Part shown: piece by piece, positions 25,261-36,849 of the stretch
How the letters are laid out: every line of letters begins with the position of its first letter
Position numbering within the stretch: position 1 is the stretch's first letter
DNA from: Dillenia suffruticosa
Taxonomy: Eukaryota > Streptophyta > Magnoliopsida > Dilleniales > Dilleniaceae
DNA: 64,000 bases
Direction: 5' to 3'
NCBI GenBank assembly: GCA_033439265.1
Contig: JAVTVX010000013.1
Location: 20,812,500 to 20,876,499 of the forward strand
Program-made: the position numbers and the translations under genes
Notes under the pieces: model-generated
Told to the model about the DNA's origin: nothing
Databases searched by the model: none
Seen by the model: only the letters and a program-made list of their open reading frames with translations

Positions 25261-26142
25261 TGGACCAGTTTGTCAGAATTAAACCATCGGAATCAATTGA
25301 TGTTAGACTACATAGATGTGGCTCACGCATGAAGGCATGCCTATTCATTGGTGGCACGATGTTTTTTTTTTTGGGTCAATTTAGTGGGAAATTTGTGGTG
25401 GCAGTGTTGTGAAGATGGATGAAGCTACGCTTGAGCGAGGTAGATTTGAAAGTGGGTGAATGTTAATCCCAGCTCATGTTAAATAAAAATGCCGTAAAGA
25501 ATTGAACAGTACAATAGGTTAATTTAGTTAATATATATTTGAAATAATATTAATGTATTAATATTAGAGTTGAAAAACTATATGGGTAAAGAAGAACCAT
25601 CCTTAAAAGAAAAGAAATTCGTGAAGTAGAAATATATATATGTATGTATGTATGTATGTATATAGTTTTCATCTTATGCTACTGTTTGTGCTTTTTTACC
25701 CAATTTCTTTAGCAAGTTATTTAAAAATTCATACCATATAAAACTCAATCAACCATATTCATATCTCACATTATTTATCAACATTCAAAAGACCAAATTT
25801 TTTTTGAACTAGTATTGAATTTGAAATACAATGTTGAATGATATGTATTCGTATAGATGTGAAAATCAGACGCACATTTATTACCAACATTGGTTGGTGC
25901 AGTTGGATAAAGAGATTGTACCATTCCATCACTTTTGGGGTTCAACTAAAGGTGGAAGCTAAAAAAATGAATGTTGAGAGATCTGTTTTCACAAAACGGG
26001 CTCTATAACAATCAATCCAGAATAATTAAGACAAAAACACTGAACACCAGGCGATAACATAGTCAAGATACCATAAAAAAAAGACACATTTATTCAAAAG
26101 GCACAAAGCCACGTTCTTAAACTATCAAATATGAGCAAAATA

Positions 26143-26604
26143 TTAAATTTTTTGCCCATTTATTTTCAAAGAAGGGTGAGATCCAGTCCCGCCCCCCCAG
26201 CAAACCGGATCGTGATTACACTCGTCCCAAGAGTCGCGACAATAGTCGTGACAACATGTACAGCAGTAGCAAATTTCTTGACCGGGGAATGGACAATTAT
26301 GGGTCTTTTGAAAACATAAATGAATACGTGGGGCATTAGTATCATCCATTGGCGGTTGTGAAGGTGCATTTGTCAACTCAATTGCGTTCTTCCCATTCTC
26401 CTCGTAACCATTGCCTATTTGCCAGTAATGAAAAATAAAGAATAAAAGTTAGCCATTAAATCATAATAAATATCTCATTTCTCAAAATAATTAAAATCCA
26501 TAATTACAATACAACATAATAGAGATTAAAATATTTTTACATTTGTAAAAATACGCAGACACAGCAAAAATGAAAAGAACGATTAGGAGGCTAATATTCT
26601 TCAT
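26143..26604 (-). CDS. Secreted cysteine-rich peptide, ESF1/MEG-like (copy A, divergent)
   Basis: Two exons, 26541-26604 and 26143-26414, give 111 aa. Exon 1 codes a signal peptide (MKNISLLIVLFIFAVSAYFY). The GT-AG intron splits a Cys codon. Exon 2 has a pro-like region with APSQPP, then a Cys-rich domain (LCFQKTHNCPF, ICYCCTCC, YCRDSWDECN, VCWGG) with ten Cys, and a basic C-terminal tail of about 20 residues absent from the other copies. The C-x-C-C core and spacing recall EMBRYO SURROUNDING FACTOR 1/MEG peptides, which are secreted around the embryo sac. The family call is from memory of the pattern. A TATA-like box on the minus strand lies at 26671-26677. It has the same exon design as the array copies further right, so it is probably an older duplicate. 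Confidence 0.6.
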
Positions 26605-26670
26605 GGCTAGAGCTTAATTTGAGAACAATTATGATGATATATGATGATTTATGTGAATGAGATGGAAGGA

Positions 26671-26677
26671 ATTTATA
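26671..26677 (-). promoter_or_regulatory. TATA box of peptide copy A
   Basis: TATAAAT on the minus strand, about 70 bases before the ATG. The same box at a similar distance precedes all other copies of this peptide gene. Confidence 0.5.
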
Positions 26678-28500
26678 AGATGGCTGGGTGGGATTTGTGA
26701 TTTATATCAATGGAAAGTATTTACTACATAATTGGTGGGATTGAACCAGGAGAATGATTTGGTGGCTTTAATGAGTATATAAGTAAAGAAGCGATGGTTC
26801 CCTTTATTAGGAAAAATTATTCATGATTTTTTTTTAATATAAAATTTGGACAAATTGAACCAGACTTTTCCAAACAAACGAGAACACCTATAGTAGCCAT
26901 TGGTTGGACACTTAAGAAAATTTGATTTAAATGCTTCCACTGTGAAGTCATAAAGTATATTATTAATACTAAATAAATATTTATATTTTAAAAAATTACA
27001 ATTAAAGTTTAGTACGACAATGAATAGGATTTATCTTCTAATGGGTTTTAACAATTATTTAGTTATTTACTTTTTTGAAGGGGTAAATAAACTCTTTTTT
27101 TTTTTCAAAAAAAAAAAAAAAAAAAATCTTACATTGGACTCACATGTGCCCCTGGAATCCCCGGCGAAGAAGAAGTCCACCCCGAAAAAAGAAAAGAAAA
27201 AAAATCAAATCGGAGAATTCATGAAACGGACTTGTTGAATGTGAGCATAGGATTAATCAGGTAATACACAAGAACTAACCTGAACATGAAATTAATTTGA
27301 CGTCTATGTGTCCACCACCATTCGGGCACCATCACATATCAAACTTAAGATAGAGCTAAGGCCACTGCTGCCAGTTTTACTTTTATGTGAAGACCTGAGA
27401 GAGAATGCCCATGAGGATTGAGTCTCGTGAATCGCTATTTCATCATATAAATCTTCTTGTTCTTATTTTTAGAGCCGATTTGAAATTCTGGAAGCTCTGG
27501 TTCTACTGGATTTATTTATTTTATTCTAATGGACTAAATGTACGATAATTCTCTCTCTTTTTTTCTTTTCAGAAGATCACCCATTTCTCTTATCTAAAAT
27601 TTAGCAAGTCCATTTTTTTTTTTTTTAATCCTGTCATTATCAATAATCCATCTTAACCAATTGACAAAGAGTAATACAGTGCAGATATCTTCCCCCATCT
27701 TATCCTCTAGGAGTATAAGGAGGCCATGGACTTCATGGATGTAATGCTTTCAAGCACACCGTCAGAGAAACCAATTACTGCACCGATCCATGGTCTTCAT
27801 CGATGTAAAGCTGTCAAGCACACCGTCAGAGAAACCAATTACTGCACCGATCATCTAGTCTTGCTGGGGCAAAAATAGTGCGGATGAAGTGACCGCACCA
27901 GACGAACCTCTTTAAGTCAATCCTTCAGCTTATTTGGGAAAATAAAATAGGCTTCGAGAGGGAGCTACTGTCCGGAGTTGGTAGTACGTCCATGGTATTT
28001 GAAAATTGGGCGTACACAAAATAAATAAATTGGGCGGAGTCCATTGGGCTCACAAAGAACCTTCTTTTGGAATCCTCGGGCTTCTTCTAATATTAAAAGT
28101 TCCCCAGTAATTTAATCTTCCACCTGCAAGCCCAAGCCCAAATATCAACTTTTAATCTGCAATCGAATTTCAGTCTGTTTTTGCCGCTATGGAATGGATG
28201 GGTTCAAAATAATATTAGCGTCATGAAATTGGCAAAAAAGAGAAAATGTTTTTAAAAATCACAATTCAATTTCACGTGTTTGTATACCCAATTTGATTCT
28301 CTCTCCCAACCGAATTCAATTGATAACATTCAAATCTCTATCTACCAATAATGTGTTGCATGTGAGATAAAATTCAATCCATCAAATTCATATCTCATAT
28401 TATCCGTTCGGTTCAACATGCAGAAAGCAAGCTTTTCTCGAACCAGCTTCGTCTTAAATTTGAAGTACAATTTCACATGATATGCTTGTATATATATTCA
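26678..28500. other. Spacer with a short tandem duplication
   Basis: AT-rich, with poly-A/T runs near 27.1 and 27.6 kb. The only structure found is the 64-bp tandem pair at 27725-27852. Confidence 0.5.
27725..27852. repeat. 64-bp tandem duplication
   Basis: Two adjacent 64-base copies, both beginning CATGG and ending CACCGATC. The last 38 bases are identical and a few substitutions fall in the first half. Confidence 0.9.
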
Positions 28501-29534
28501 GGTGGTGTTTCGCACTCAGGAATTAAAATTGAAATCGAAATAAAAAATTTTGAATCAAATTCTGATATTAATTAATTGTTTGATTTAAATTCTGAAATAG
28601 ATATAATTATCGTTATTGATATTTGGTTTGTATATTTTTCGTAATGATAATTATTTAATTATCAATTTTACCCTTAACAAACATATTTTCAAATTTTTAT
28701 TTTATTTTCTTATATTAAAACATAATTTTATTTATTTTATTTTTTAGTCAAAATTTTAAATAATTCTTATTTATTCTAATTACTTAAAGTGATTTAATTA
28801 ATTTATAATATTGAATCTAGTAAAAAATCAATTAAATGACTAGATAATAAATTTATCATATATAATTAGATATAAACTTAAAAATAATTTTTAATTTAAA
28901 TATTAATACTAAAATTATATAAAATAATCCTTATAAATCAGGAGGAGAAGATGAACTCCAGGAGAACGCCGATTGTGACAGGCGAATGATGAAGAGGATA
29001 ATGAACTCCAGGCGAACGGTGATCGTGACTCCAGATGGTGAAGGAAACTCATGGTGTTGATTCAAAGATGGTGACCGAAAGTTGGAACTTGAATAATGAT
29101 GGACAGAGATGGCGAAGAGGAAGAAGCATAGGCAAAGATGACCAGATCGAAAGGACTGGTTGATAGATTAGACAATGGCAACTTCAAACAAGGGAGATTG
29201 ACTTACGAATTGAGTCAGACACAATTGAGAAGATGAATCGAGGCAGAGATTGAGGGGTGATTGAAGAGCCAACGAGTGGTAGTGAAGATCGAAGACGAAG
29301 GGCGAATTAAGGCCAAGGAGAGAGAGAAAGAGAGGGATCTGAGGTTTTTAGAAAGAAAAATGAGGGATCAGAAGAGAAATGGCCAGGGATTGGGTTTTAA
29401 ACATATGTTTCAACTGAAACTCATGGATGTACTTGGGTTTCATAAAACCCATAACTTAATGGTTTCATTTCTACGTCTTTATTTTCATTCTATTCTATTG
29501 ATTCAAACAATTTCTTATTCTGATTTCTGAAACC
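28501..29534. mobile_element. Possible non-autonomous DNA transposon (hAT- or Harbinger-like MITE)
   Basis: The ends are imperfect inverted matches (left GTGTTTCGCACTCAGGAATT; right, reversed, GGGTTTCAGAAATCAGAATA). The outer flanks, ATATTCAG and ATATTCTAG, may be a short target duplication. The interior is AT-rich on the left and purine-rich on the right, with a repeated ATGAACTCCAGG word at 28950 and 29000. No transposase is seen. The 89-aa Lys/Glu/Arg-rich frame near 29.3 kb is not recognised. Confidence 0.35.
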
Positions 29535-29638
29535 CATATTCTAGGAGTCCCTGGGATCACATCTATTCAAAAGCAATAAAAAGCAACATTTTGCTCATTT
29601 TATTTCAAAAGAAGGGTGACCGGTGAGGTGCAGGTATT

Positions 29639-31351
29639 TTAGCACCCATTAATACAGAGAATCCAATGGTCAAAACAATGTAGCTGGTTATGGAGACAAC
29701 AAACGCAAATTTTTTGGAGACATGTTCCCAAATGACCCAAAAAAAAAAAAAATTTTTTTAAAACAACCCCAACCCAAAAAAATTTCCCCAAATAACCCGA
29801 ATTTGTCGCGTCTTAGAGACGCGACAACCCAAAGTCCAGAGAGAGAGAGAGAGGAGTCCGCCGGGGGGAAGGAGAGAGGGGAGGAGAGCGGCGGGGGGGA
29901 AGGAGAGAGAGGGGAGGACCGCGGCGGGGTGCGTAGGGGGAGGGATGGAGAGAGAGAGAGGGGGAGAGGGCCACGGAGGGGGGAGGGAGAGAGAGAGGGA
30001 GGGCCGCGGGGGGCCGAGGGGGAGGAGAGAGACAGCGGAGGGGGGAGGGAGAGAGAGAGGGAGGGGCCGCGGGGGGGGGGGGGGGAGGGGCGCGGGGGCG
30101 GAGGGGGGAGGGAGAGAGAGAGGGGAGAGGGCCGTGGAGGGGGGAGGGAGGGCCGCGGGTGGGGCGGAGGGCCGCGGGGAGCGGAGGGCCGCGGGGAGTG
30201 GAGGGGGAGGAGAGAGACACAGTGGAGGGGGGGAGGGAGAGAGAGAGGGAGGGGCCGCGGGGGGGAGGGCCGCGGGGGGTGGAGGGGGGGAGGGAGAGAG
30301 AGAGGGAGGGCCGCGGGTGGGCGGAGGGGCCGCGGGGGCGGAGGGGGAGCGGAGGGGGAGGAGAGAGACACAGTGGAGGGGGGAGGGAGAGAGAGAGAGG
30401 GAGGGCCGCGGGGGGCAGAGGGGGGGAGGGGGGGCGGAGGGCCGCGGGGGGAGCGGGGGGGGGGGAGGAGAGAGACACAGTGGAGGGGGGAGGGAGAGAG
30501 AGAGAGAGGGAGGGGTGCGGAGGGCCGCGCCCCTCCCTCTCTCTCTCTCCCTCCCCCCTCCACTGTGTCTCTCTCCCCCCCCCTCCCCCGCGGCCCTCCG
30601 CCCACCCCGCGGCCCTCCCTTTCTCTCTCCCTCCCCCCCCTCCACCCCCCGCGGCCCTCCCTCTCTCTCTCCCTCCCCCCCTCCACGGCTCTCTCCCCTC
30701 TCTCTCTCCCTCCCTCCCCCCCCTCCGCACCCCGCCGCGATCCTCCCCTCTCTCTCCTTCCCCCCGCCGCCCCCCCGCCGCGCTCCTCCCTCCCCCGCCG
30801 CTCTCCTCCCCTCTCTCCCTCCCCCCGCGGACTCCTCTCCCTCCCTCTCTCTCTCTCTCTCTCTCTCTGGACTTTGGGTTGTCGCGTCTCCAAAACGCGA
30901 TAAATTCGGGTTATTTGGGAAAAATTTTTTGGGTCGGGATTATTTTAAATTTTTTTTTTTTTGGGTCATTTGGGAATATGTCTTAATTTTTTTATCGCGC
31001 CTAGGACACTCCTTTGACAGAAAACATATATTAGCATTACATTGTACAAGCACAGGTGGTTGTGATGGTCCATTTATTAATTCAATTTTGCTTTTTTCAT
31101 CTTCTTGACACCTTCTTGACACGTTACCTATTTGTAATAATTAATAAAAAAAATTTAGTCAATGATAAATATTTTTAATAAAATATTACATTTATGAATT
31201 AAAAATAACACATTTTTTTATAATAATTAAAATTATATTATATATTGTACACACACTACAATTAAATAGAGATCATAATATTTTTACATTTGTAAAATAT
31301 TGCGAAGGTAACAAAGAAGAGAAGTGTGACCAGAAAGCTAATATTCTTCGT
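29639..31351 (-). pseudogene. ESF1/MEG-like peptide pseudogene (copy B), split by an inserted element
   Basis: Same design as the intact copies. Exon 1 is 31288-31351 (64 bases) and the exon 2 acceptor is at 31127. The start codon is ACG instead of ATG (31349-31351). Exon 2 reads INGPSQPP and then ECPRRDKK before being cut at about 30985 by a 1.27-kb inverted-repeat element. It resumes at 29716 with a CVCC core and runs to a stop at 29639-29641. A TATA-like box survives at 31447-31454. It has two independent lesions, start loss and insertion, so it is dead. Its neighbour to the right is aspartic protease 1. Confidence 0.75.
29717..30984. mobile_element. Foldback/Mutator-like MITE with a GA- and G-rich palindromic core
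   Basis: Terminal inverted repeats of roughly 130 bp: the left begins GAGACATGTTCCCAAATGACC and the right is its near reverse complement ending at 30984. Each arm carries a GTCGCGTCTC word and an AAAGTCCAGAGAGAG junction. Between them, about 1 kb is made of GGGGGGAGGGAGAGAGAG-type units on the left half (29830-30525) and the complementary CCCTCCCTCTCTC on the right half (30530-30870), so the whole element could fold into one hairpin. Flanks AATTTTTTG and AATTTTTTT suggest an 8-9 bp target duplication, as made by Mutator-like elements. It carries no transposase. Long Gly/Arg/Glu- or Pro/Ser-rich frames on both strands are composition artefacts. Confidence 0.7.
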
Positions 31352-31359
31352 AGCACTGG

Positions 31360-33009
31360 TTTGATCTATAAACAATTATATATCCATATTTTTTAGAACT
31401 TTTAAAAGCAATTCTATCTGATGATTTATATGAATGAAATTAAGAGTATTTATAAGATGGTTTGATGAGACTTGCAACTGATATAAATGAAAAATATTTA
31501 TAAGATAAGTTTGGGATTTAGGGATGAGAAACGATCAGTAGCTTTAATAAGTATAATAATAATAATAAAGTTGCCATAATTCCTTTTATAAGAGAAAAAA
31601 TTCATGCTTTTTTTTTTGAAACAAAAAAAAAACTATTTTTAAGAAAAAAAGAATTTATATGATAGAATTTCTCCTCGGTGAAAAGAAGCCGGTCAAACAG
31701 ACACTAAGTTTTATGAATTCAAAAGAGGTCACCATGAGAGGAGCTGTTTTCCTCATTCCACTTCCACTTGGAAGGTCACAGGGCATGTTGGGGGTGTTTT
31801 GACCGTTGACGTATCTAACGGTTAAGAAAGTGTTTGGTGACTCAGAATAGACGATGAGATCACAATTGACAATGAGTTATAAAAAAAAAGGTCATTAGCA
31901 CTCGACGATTTTTTTTTTTAAATATGTTATCCATTTTTCTTAATAAAAATATTCAAATAATTAAAAATTATTTATATTATTTTATCAAACTATCATTTTT
32001 TTCCTTTTTTTTGCTTTACATTAATTTTTAATTATTTAAATCTTTTTATTATAAATAATTTATGTAGTTAAAAAATTGTTTTTCTTATAAAGTCATTGAT
32101 GCTTGTGTGATTTACATTAATTTTTTTATAATATGTAATTAAATTAATTATTTTTTAAATTATTGATATAATATTTATTAATTTTATAATTTAATATGTA
32201 GTAATAACATGAAAAAAAAATATCTTAAAATATAAAACAGATTTAATTAGTAAAGAGTTGTACTTTTTGGTTAATTCTATACGTGAATAGTAGCCGTTAC
32301 CAGTTATACAACCAAACACTATTATCAACTAACAATAATTATTACTTATCAATCATTAGCTGAATTTTATTCGTTAAATTAAATATATTTAAATTAAGAC
32401 ATTAATATTTTAATTAAGGACAAGGATGATATCGATAATCAACCTTTGTATTGCTGAGACATTAATACAACTTAATTGTACTTTTACCCTTAAAAAGTTA
32501 GGTCGGGACTGTGCTAGGATTTTTTTTTTTCTTTTTACCCTTTGTATTTTTTTTCTTTTACCCTTAATTAAGGGGAGGCTCAAATTGTGAATAAACATAC
32601 ATCTTTTATTAGTTCCTAAAGACTGGTTTCCAACTTTCTCCAGATTTATTGTTTAGAGCAATGGGTCGGTTTTCTTGATCATTGTTAACCGGTCTCAATC
32701 AAATATATATATATAATATGCACAAGTACAAGCCTGACATTTTTGATTGATCAAGTTCTTATTGAAATGCCCTCCTTTTTTATTCCGATTTGGCAAAGGC
32801 CGCCATTTATGATCATTATTAACATCAACATTCATGATGAAGATTAGATCTTGGACGAGGACTAAATAAAAAACATACTATGATTCGAGGTTCCATGAAG
32901 AATCTTTTGGTGGTTGTGAAGGAACATCAACCACGTCAAGCATCATACTATACAATACGCCCGGCTCTCGTTTAAAAAAAAAGGGCCAGCCTAGCAAATA
33001 ACAGAAGAA
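31360..33009. other. AT-rich spacer of the array unit
   Basis: It parallels 45.7-47.5 kb. Near 32880-32960 the minus strand shows a short VPSQPP-containing remnant also seen near 47370-47450. No gene is supported. Confidence 0.5.
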
Positions 33010-36000
33010 CTATAAAAGCAAAAGATGAATAAAAACTGCAATGTGCACGATGAAAGACAGCTTCCCTTTCCTGGAACCGTTGGCCCTATGTGTTCTTCCA
33101 TTGTTGTTTTGGCCAATGGTAAGGTTGACCTGCACATGAGAGGAACCTGGGAATAGAAACATAGAAATCGTAAAAAAGGATTTAATTTTGAAAAAATAGA
33201 AAAAAGACGTCAAAGGCCAGGCTTGACTTGTTGACTTACAATTATAGCCTGCCCAACCAAGTCTTTGTTGAGCTAAATCATAAACAAAGACCCTGTCTTG
33301 CATGGCAAGATCTGCATGAGAGAATAATCAAAGACTTTGTTATTGCTCTAATTGCATAAAAGAACATATTTGACTATATTCCTTTTTGTACCTCAAAATA
33401 ACATACTGTTGTTGTTATAAAAGGGTTGCTCTAAAAGTTTTAGGTTGTAGCTAGTAATTTCTTTGTTAATAAAGCAATGGAAAAAAAAAAAAAAAAGAAA
33501 GAGTCTAGGATTTTACCTCCTAAAATAGTAATCCCTGTATCAGACCTCAGAATTCCAAGGCACCACGGATAACCAGAATCCTACGAGGAAAAATAATTAT
33601 CTGATCTTAAGATAGAACAAATGACATTTTTCAAGATATCTTGACATGCAAATGAAAACACTCACTACTGGGGGTACGAAGTAATCCTTTGCCGTTAAGA
33701 TCAAATTTGCTCCTCCCACAAAATTGAAACTAATTGCAGGGAAAATCTCGTTTATGCTGTTTCCAAAATTCAAACTATAATTTTAACTAGGGCACAACAT
33801 TTGGTAGCAAAAAATAAATATGTGGATGTTTAGTACTTGGTGGAAATTCGGTAACAACGTAGTCCTCCTAATAGAATTGGAGGCAGGGACGGGGGAGCAG
33901 CCGCAATTATCTGCATCATAACTATAATAATCAGCTTCATTATGCACATCAGATAAATGTATTGGACCTATGATCTTCCAATAAAACATAAATAGATTAA
34001 TCCTTCTTTCCAGTCCATCGAAGAACTTTTATAAGACTTGTTTTCTTTTATTTATTTATTTATTTATTTTTCCAATTGCATTTACTTAAGTGCAATTGAT
34101 AGTCTTCACTCTTCGCACAACTGCATGCATCAGGACTGGTGTTACACACTACATTGGTAGTTAGATCTTTTCTTCAGTTATACCTTCCGTCCCAACAATC
34201 CCATGCACCAAATACCTTTAGAATTCCTTCTTTTTTCCCCAAAGCTACTAAAGATATATTTGCGCTCCATTATATGGCACTATTTTCATGACAATTCACA
34301 AATAATCTTGTTTCTAATTAGGGTAATAGAACTACTAAATTGTTTGACCCCCATCCCCATGTATGGATCCACACTGACTTGGAAGAAGGTACACATGTAA
34401 TTCAATTTCACAGTGCATTGAGCCAATTAGACATGAATTTTGTGCATTGCAAACTTTCACCAAAGAAAAAAAAAAAACTTACAAGTTTGCGAACTGGATA
34501 GTAAGCTTCGCTGACAAGGTATATGAATGTTGTCCCTGAGTCCACTAAAGTACCTTGATTCATTGAAGTTGGAAATATGGCCGGATCAATAGGTAGAACT
34601 TGCCCATTAATAACAATTCTCTCAAGATTCAAATTATAAAATCCACTGAAAGGTTTATGCAGAAAAGATCAAACCATATTAGTCAACAACCTATTTCAAT
34701 TTACAAAGACCATCCAACATAATACAAAAGCAAGTTTATGTTAAAAGTTGAAAGTGACAAAAAGAAATTATCAGCTATAGTGGGGTTGGATGGTGAGCAA
34801 AACAATGCATCAAGAAGTTGGTCAACTTTTGCATGAAAGAAGGTAAATATTAACAGTAGACAAGTCACTTATAAACTACATGCGACTCCATTCATTTCAA
34901 ATGGGTAAAATGAAAAGGAAGGAAGGAAAGAAAGAAAGAAAGAGAGAAAGAAAAGGCAAAAAAAAAAAAATTAAAAAAGAAAGAGTACTTCATATCCCGG
35001 AGGAACCAACAAGGTTACTAGACATGGTTTAGAAGAACTATGAATTCAAGTATACACGTGCAAGCAAACATAAAAGACGTACTAGCAAATATCACAAAAT
35101 ACAATTCCAAAGACTAGAATAGAATATAAAATTTGCGAGTCTGCGGGTGCATGAGGATCCAATATCGGAAAATCTAATTTTTAATATAATTATTATAATG
35201 CTTCATACCAAAAAGAATACGTACCGTCCAGTGTCAAGTGGGCTGTAAACCTTATGTGGTGTCACAATCTCCCCAAAGACCAGGACTCCCCCACCAGCTC
35301 CCTCTCCTTTTAGACAATGGGAAAATACATCGGTGGTTATTCCCTGTGAAGATAGCTGCCCTCTCAGAGATAGATCCCCGGGTCCTAATCCGAGAATTCC
35401 ATCAACAGCCATAGCAGTATTTTTCAATGTCCCATATTGGCGGGTGCTACACCTATTTACAGCAATTTGAAAAGAAAAGGCAATAAGCAATAAATAAAAT
35501 GAAAACTTTAAATTGAAACTAATCATATTGTTGTATTAATCCTCAGCTCACTTCCCTAATTCTAAGCATGGATGGGAACTAATATTTCCCAAGAACTAAA
35601 TTTGATTATTATTATTATTATTACATAAATAGTGCATGAGAATGAGTGTTTGACCATGGATCAGCATGGCCTAAAAGACAAGCACAAATCAGAAAGACAA
35701 GAAACCAAAAACAAGAATAGTTACCCGAAAACAACTTGAGCTGATAAGTGAGTGACCGCATTCTCGAAAAACAAGTCCAATGATAGCTGATCATACAGAT
35801 AATTTCCTGATGTCCCACTGCCATCTGCATATTCCAATCTGTAACTGCAATGAGATAGAGCAGGGCACGTAGTGGCAGTTTGAGGACAAGTCTTGTCCAA
35901 ACAAGAGAGGTGTGAAACTGTAGATGATCTTCTCGTATCAAAAGAGTTGAGTACAATCTACAAATTCCAAAAGAAAGAAGGGGAGAAATCAAGTTTAATC

Positions 36001-36667
36001 TACAAAAATGAATTAAAAATTTTAGAATATTTGAATGTAGAAAAAAGAATCAAAACATACTCCAAGGTCACTTGATTGGGGGCAATTGATGCAAGTGCTA
36101 CAGGTCACCCATAAAACATCACTTCCGGTGTCAATCTGAACTGTGAGTTCTTGGGAAGGAGTGCCCAGTTTTACTTTGGTGTAGTATAAACTAAGCAAAT
36201 AAAAATTATCAATAATTTTAATCCTGAGTCATAAAATCCAATAATTGAACAAATGATTCCCCTATATGTTTTCTGTTTCTATCTAAATAAAAGTACAATA
36301 AGATTGATTCATCATGACAGTGGGAGCCTAGAGTTCGGCTTTGATGAACAAGAAGGTTAAAAATGAAAAATTTGTAAACAACCAGATAAATTAGTTTGAA
36401 AAAATTAAGATAAGGGTAATGATTGTACCCATCGATGGAGGAGCCGGAAAGTGGATATTCAATGATAGAATGGGCATGTCCACCTTGTTGCATGAATATT
36501 TGATGGTGTCGAGCTCTATCCCAAGCTATTAGTGAATTAACATCCACTTGTTTGTTCAGCGGAATCACACGCTTCAAATTGAATTGAAGAGATTGAGTAA
36601 CTACTATGAAGAAAGAGAAAATCAATATGGAATCGACAACAAAATTCAGACTCATTTTTGGCATCAT
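33010..36667 (-). CDS. Pepsin-family (A1) aspartic protease 1, GPI-anchor type
   Basis: Ten exons: 36429-36667, 36061-36190, 35725-35957, 35225-35452, 34483-34645, 33837-33910, 33666-33774, 33517-33580, 33240-33311, 33010-33146. All joins are GT-AG and in frame, total 482 aa. A signal peptide opens the protein ([13 protein letters not shown]). A pro-region is followed by [12 protein letters not shown], the first active site IDTGSDVLW in exon 2, paired Cys (CSTCINC), and the second active site [10 protein letters not shown] in exon 5. The end of the fold reads [18 protein letters not shown] Ser/Asn-rich spacer and a hydrophobic tail ([13 protein letters not shown]) suggest a GPI anchor. The nearest relatives I recall are Arabidopsis A36/A39-type proteases, GPI-anchored and active in pollen and ovule. 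It lies beside the peptide genes of the array. Both active-site Asp are present and no break is seen. Confidence 0.9.
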
Positions 36668-36712
36668 GAGAATTATCAAATTCTATTAAAATGACAAGAT
36701 ATTAATCGATAC

Positions 36713-36813
36713 TATATATATGGTTTTGAAAACCTTGCAAAAACACGTATGAGTATGAGAATCATCAAACTCTGTTACAATGATAAAATACTAATCGATA
36801 CTATTTATATGGG
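36713..36813 (-). promoter_or_regulatory. Duplicated core promoter of aspartic protease 1
   Basis: A TATATATA box lies at 36713-36720, about 50 bases before the ATG. A second block of near-identical sequence (ATGAG, ATCGATACTAT) lies about 89 bases further upstream with its own TATAAATA at 36803-36810. The same doubled arrangement is found before protease 2. A (GA)n tract follows upstream at 36829-36848. Confidence 0.5.
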
Positions 36814-36849
36814 AGGGACGGTGGGGGGAGGAGAGAGAGAGAGAGAGAG

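Noticed and set aside
29261-29530. 89-aa Lys/Arg/Glu-rich frame
   Set aside because: It lies inside a probable MITE, has low complexity, and no family is recognised.
29688-31108. Very long overlapping frames (up to about 400 aa) rich in Arg/Glu/Gly or Pro/Ser/Leu on both strands
   Set aside because: They run through a simple G/GA and C/CT sequence inside the foldback element, open in nearly every frame, with no domain. Composition artefact.
36218-36428. Extension of the first protease frame past exon 1
   Set aside because: It is read-through into intron 1. The GT donor after 36429 and the continuation in exon 2 ([11 protein letters not shown]) are clear.
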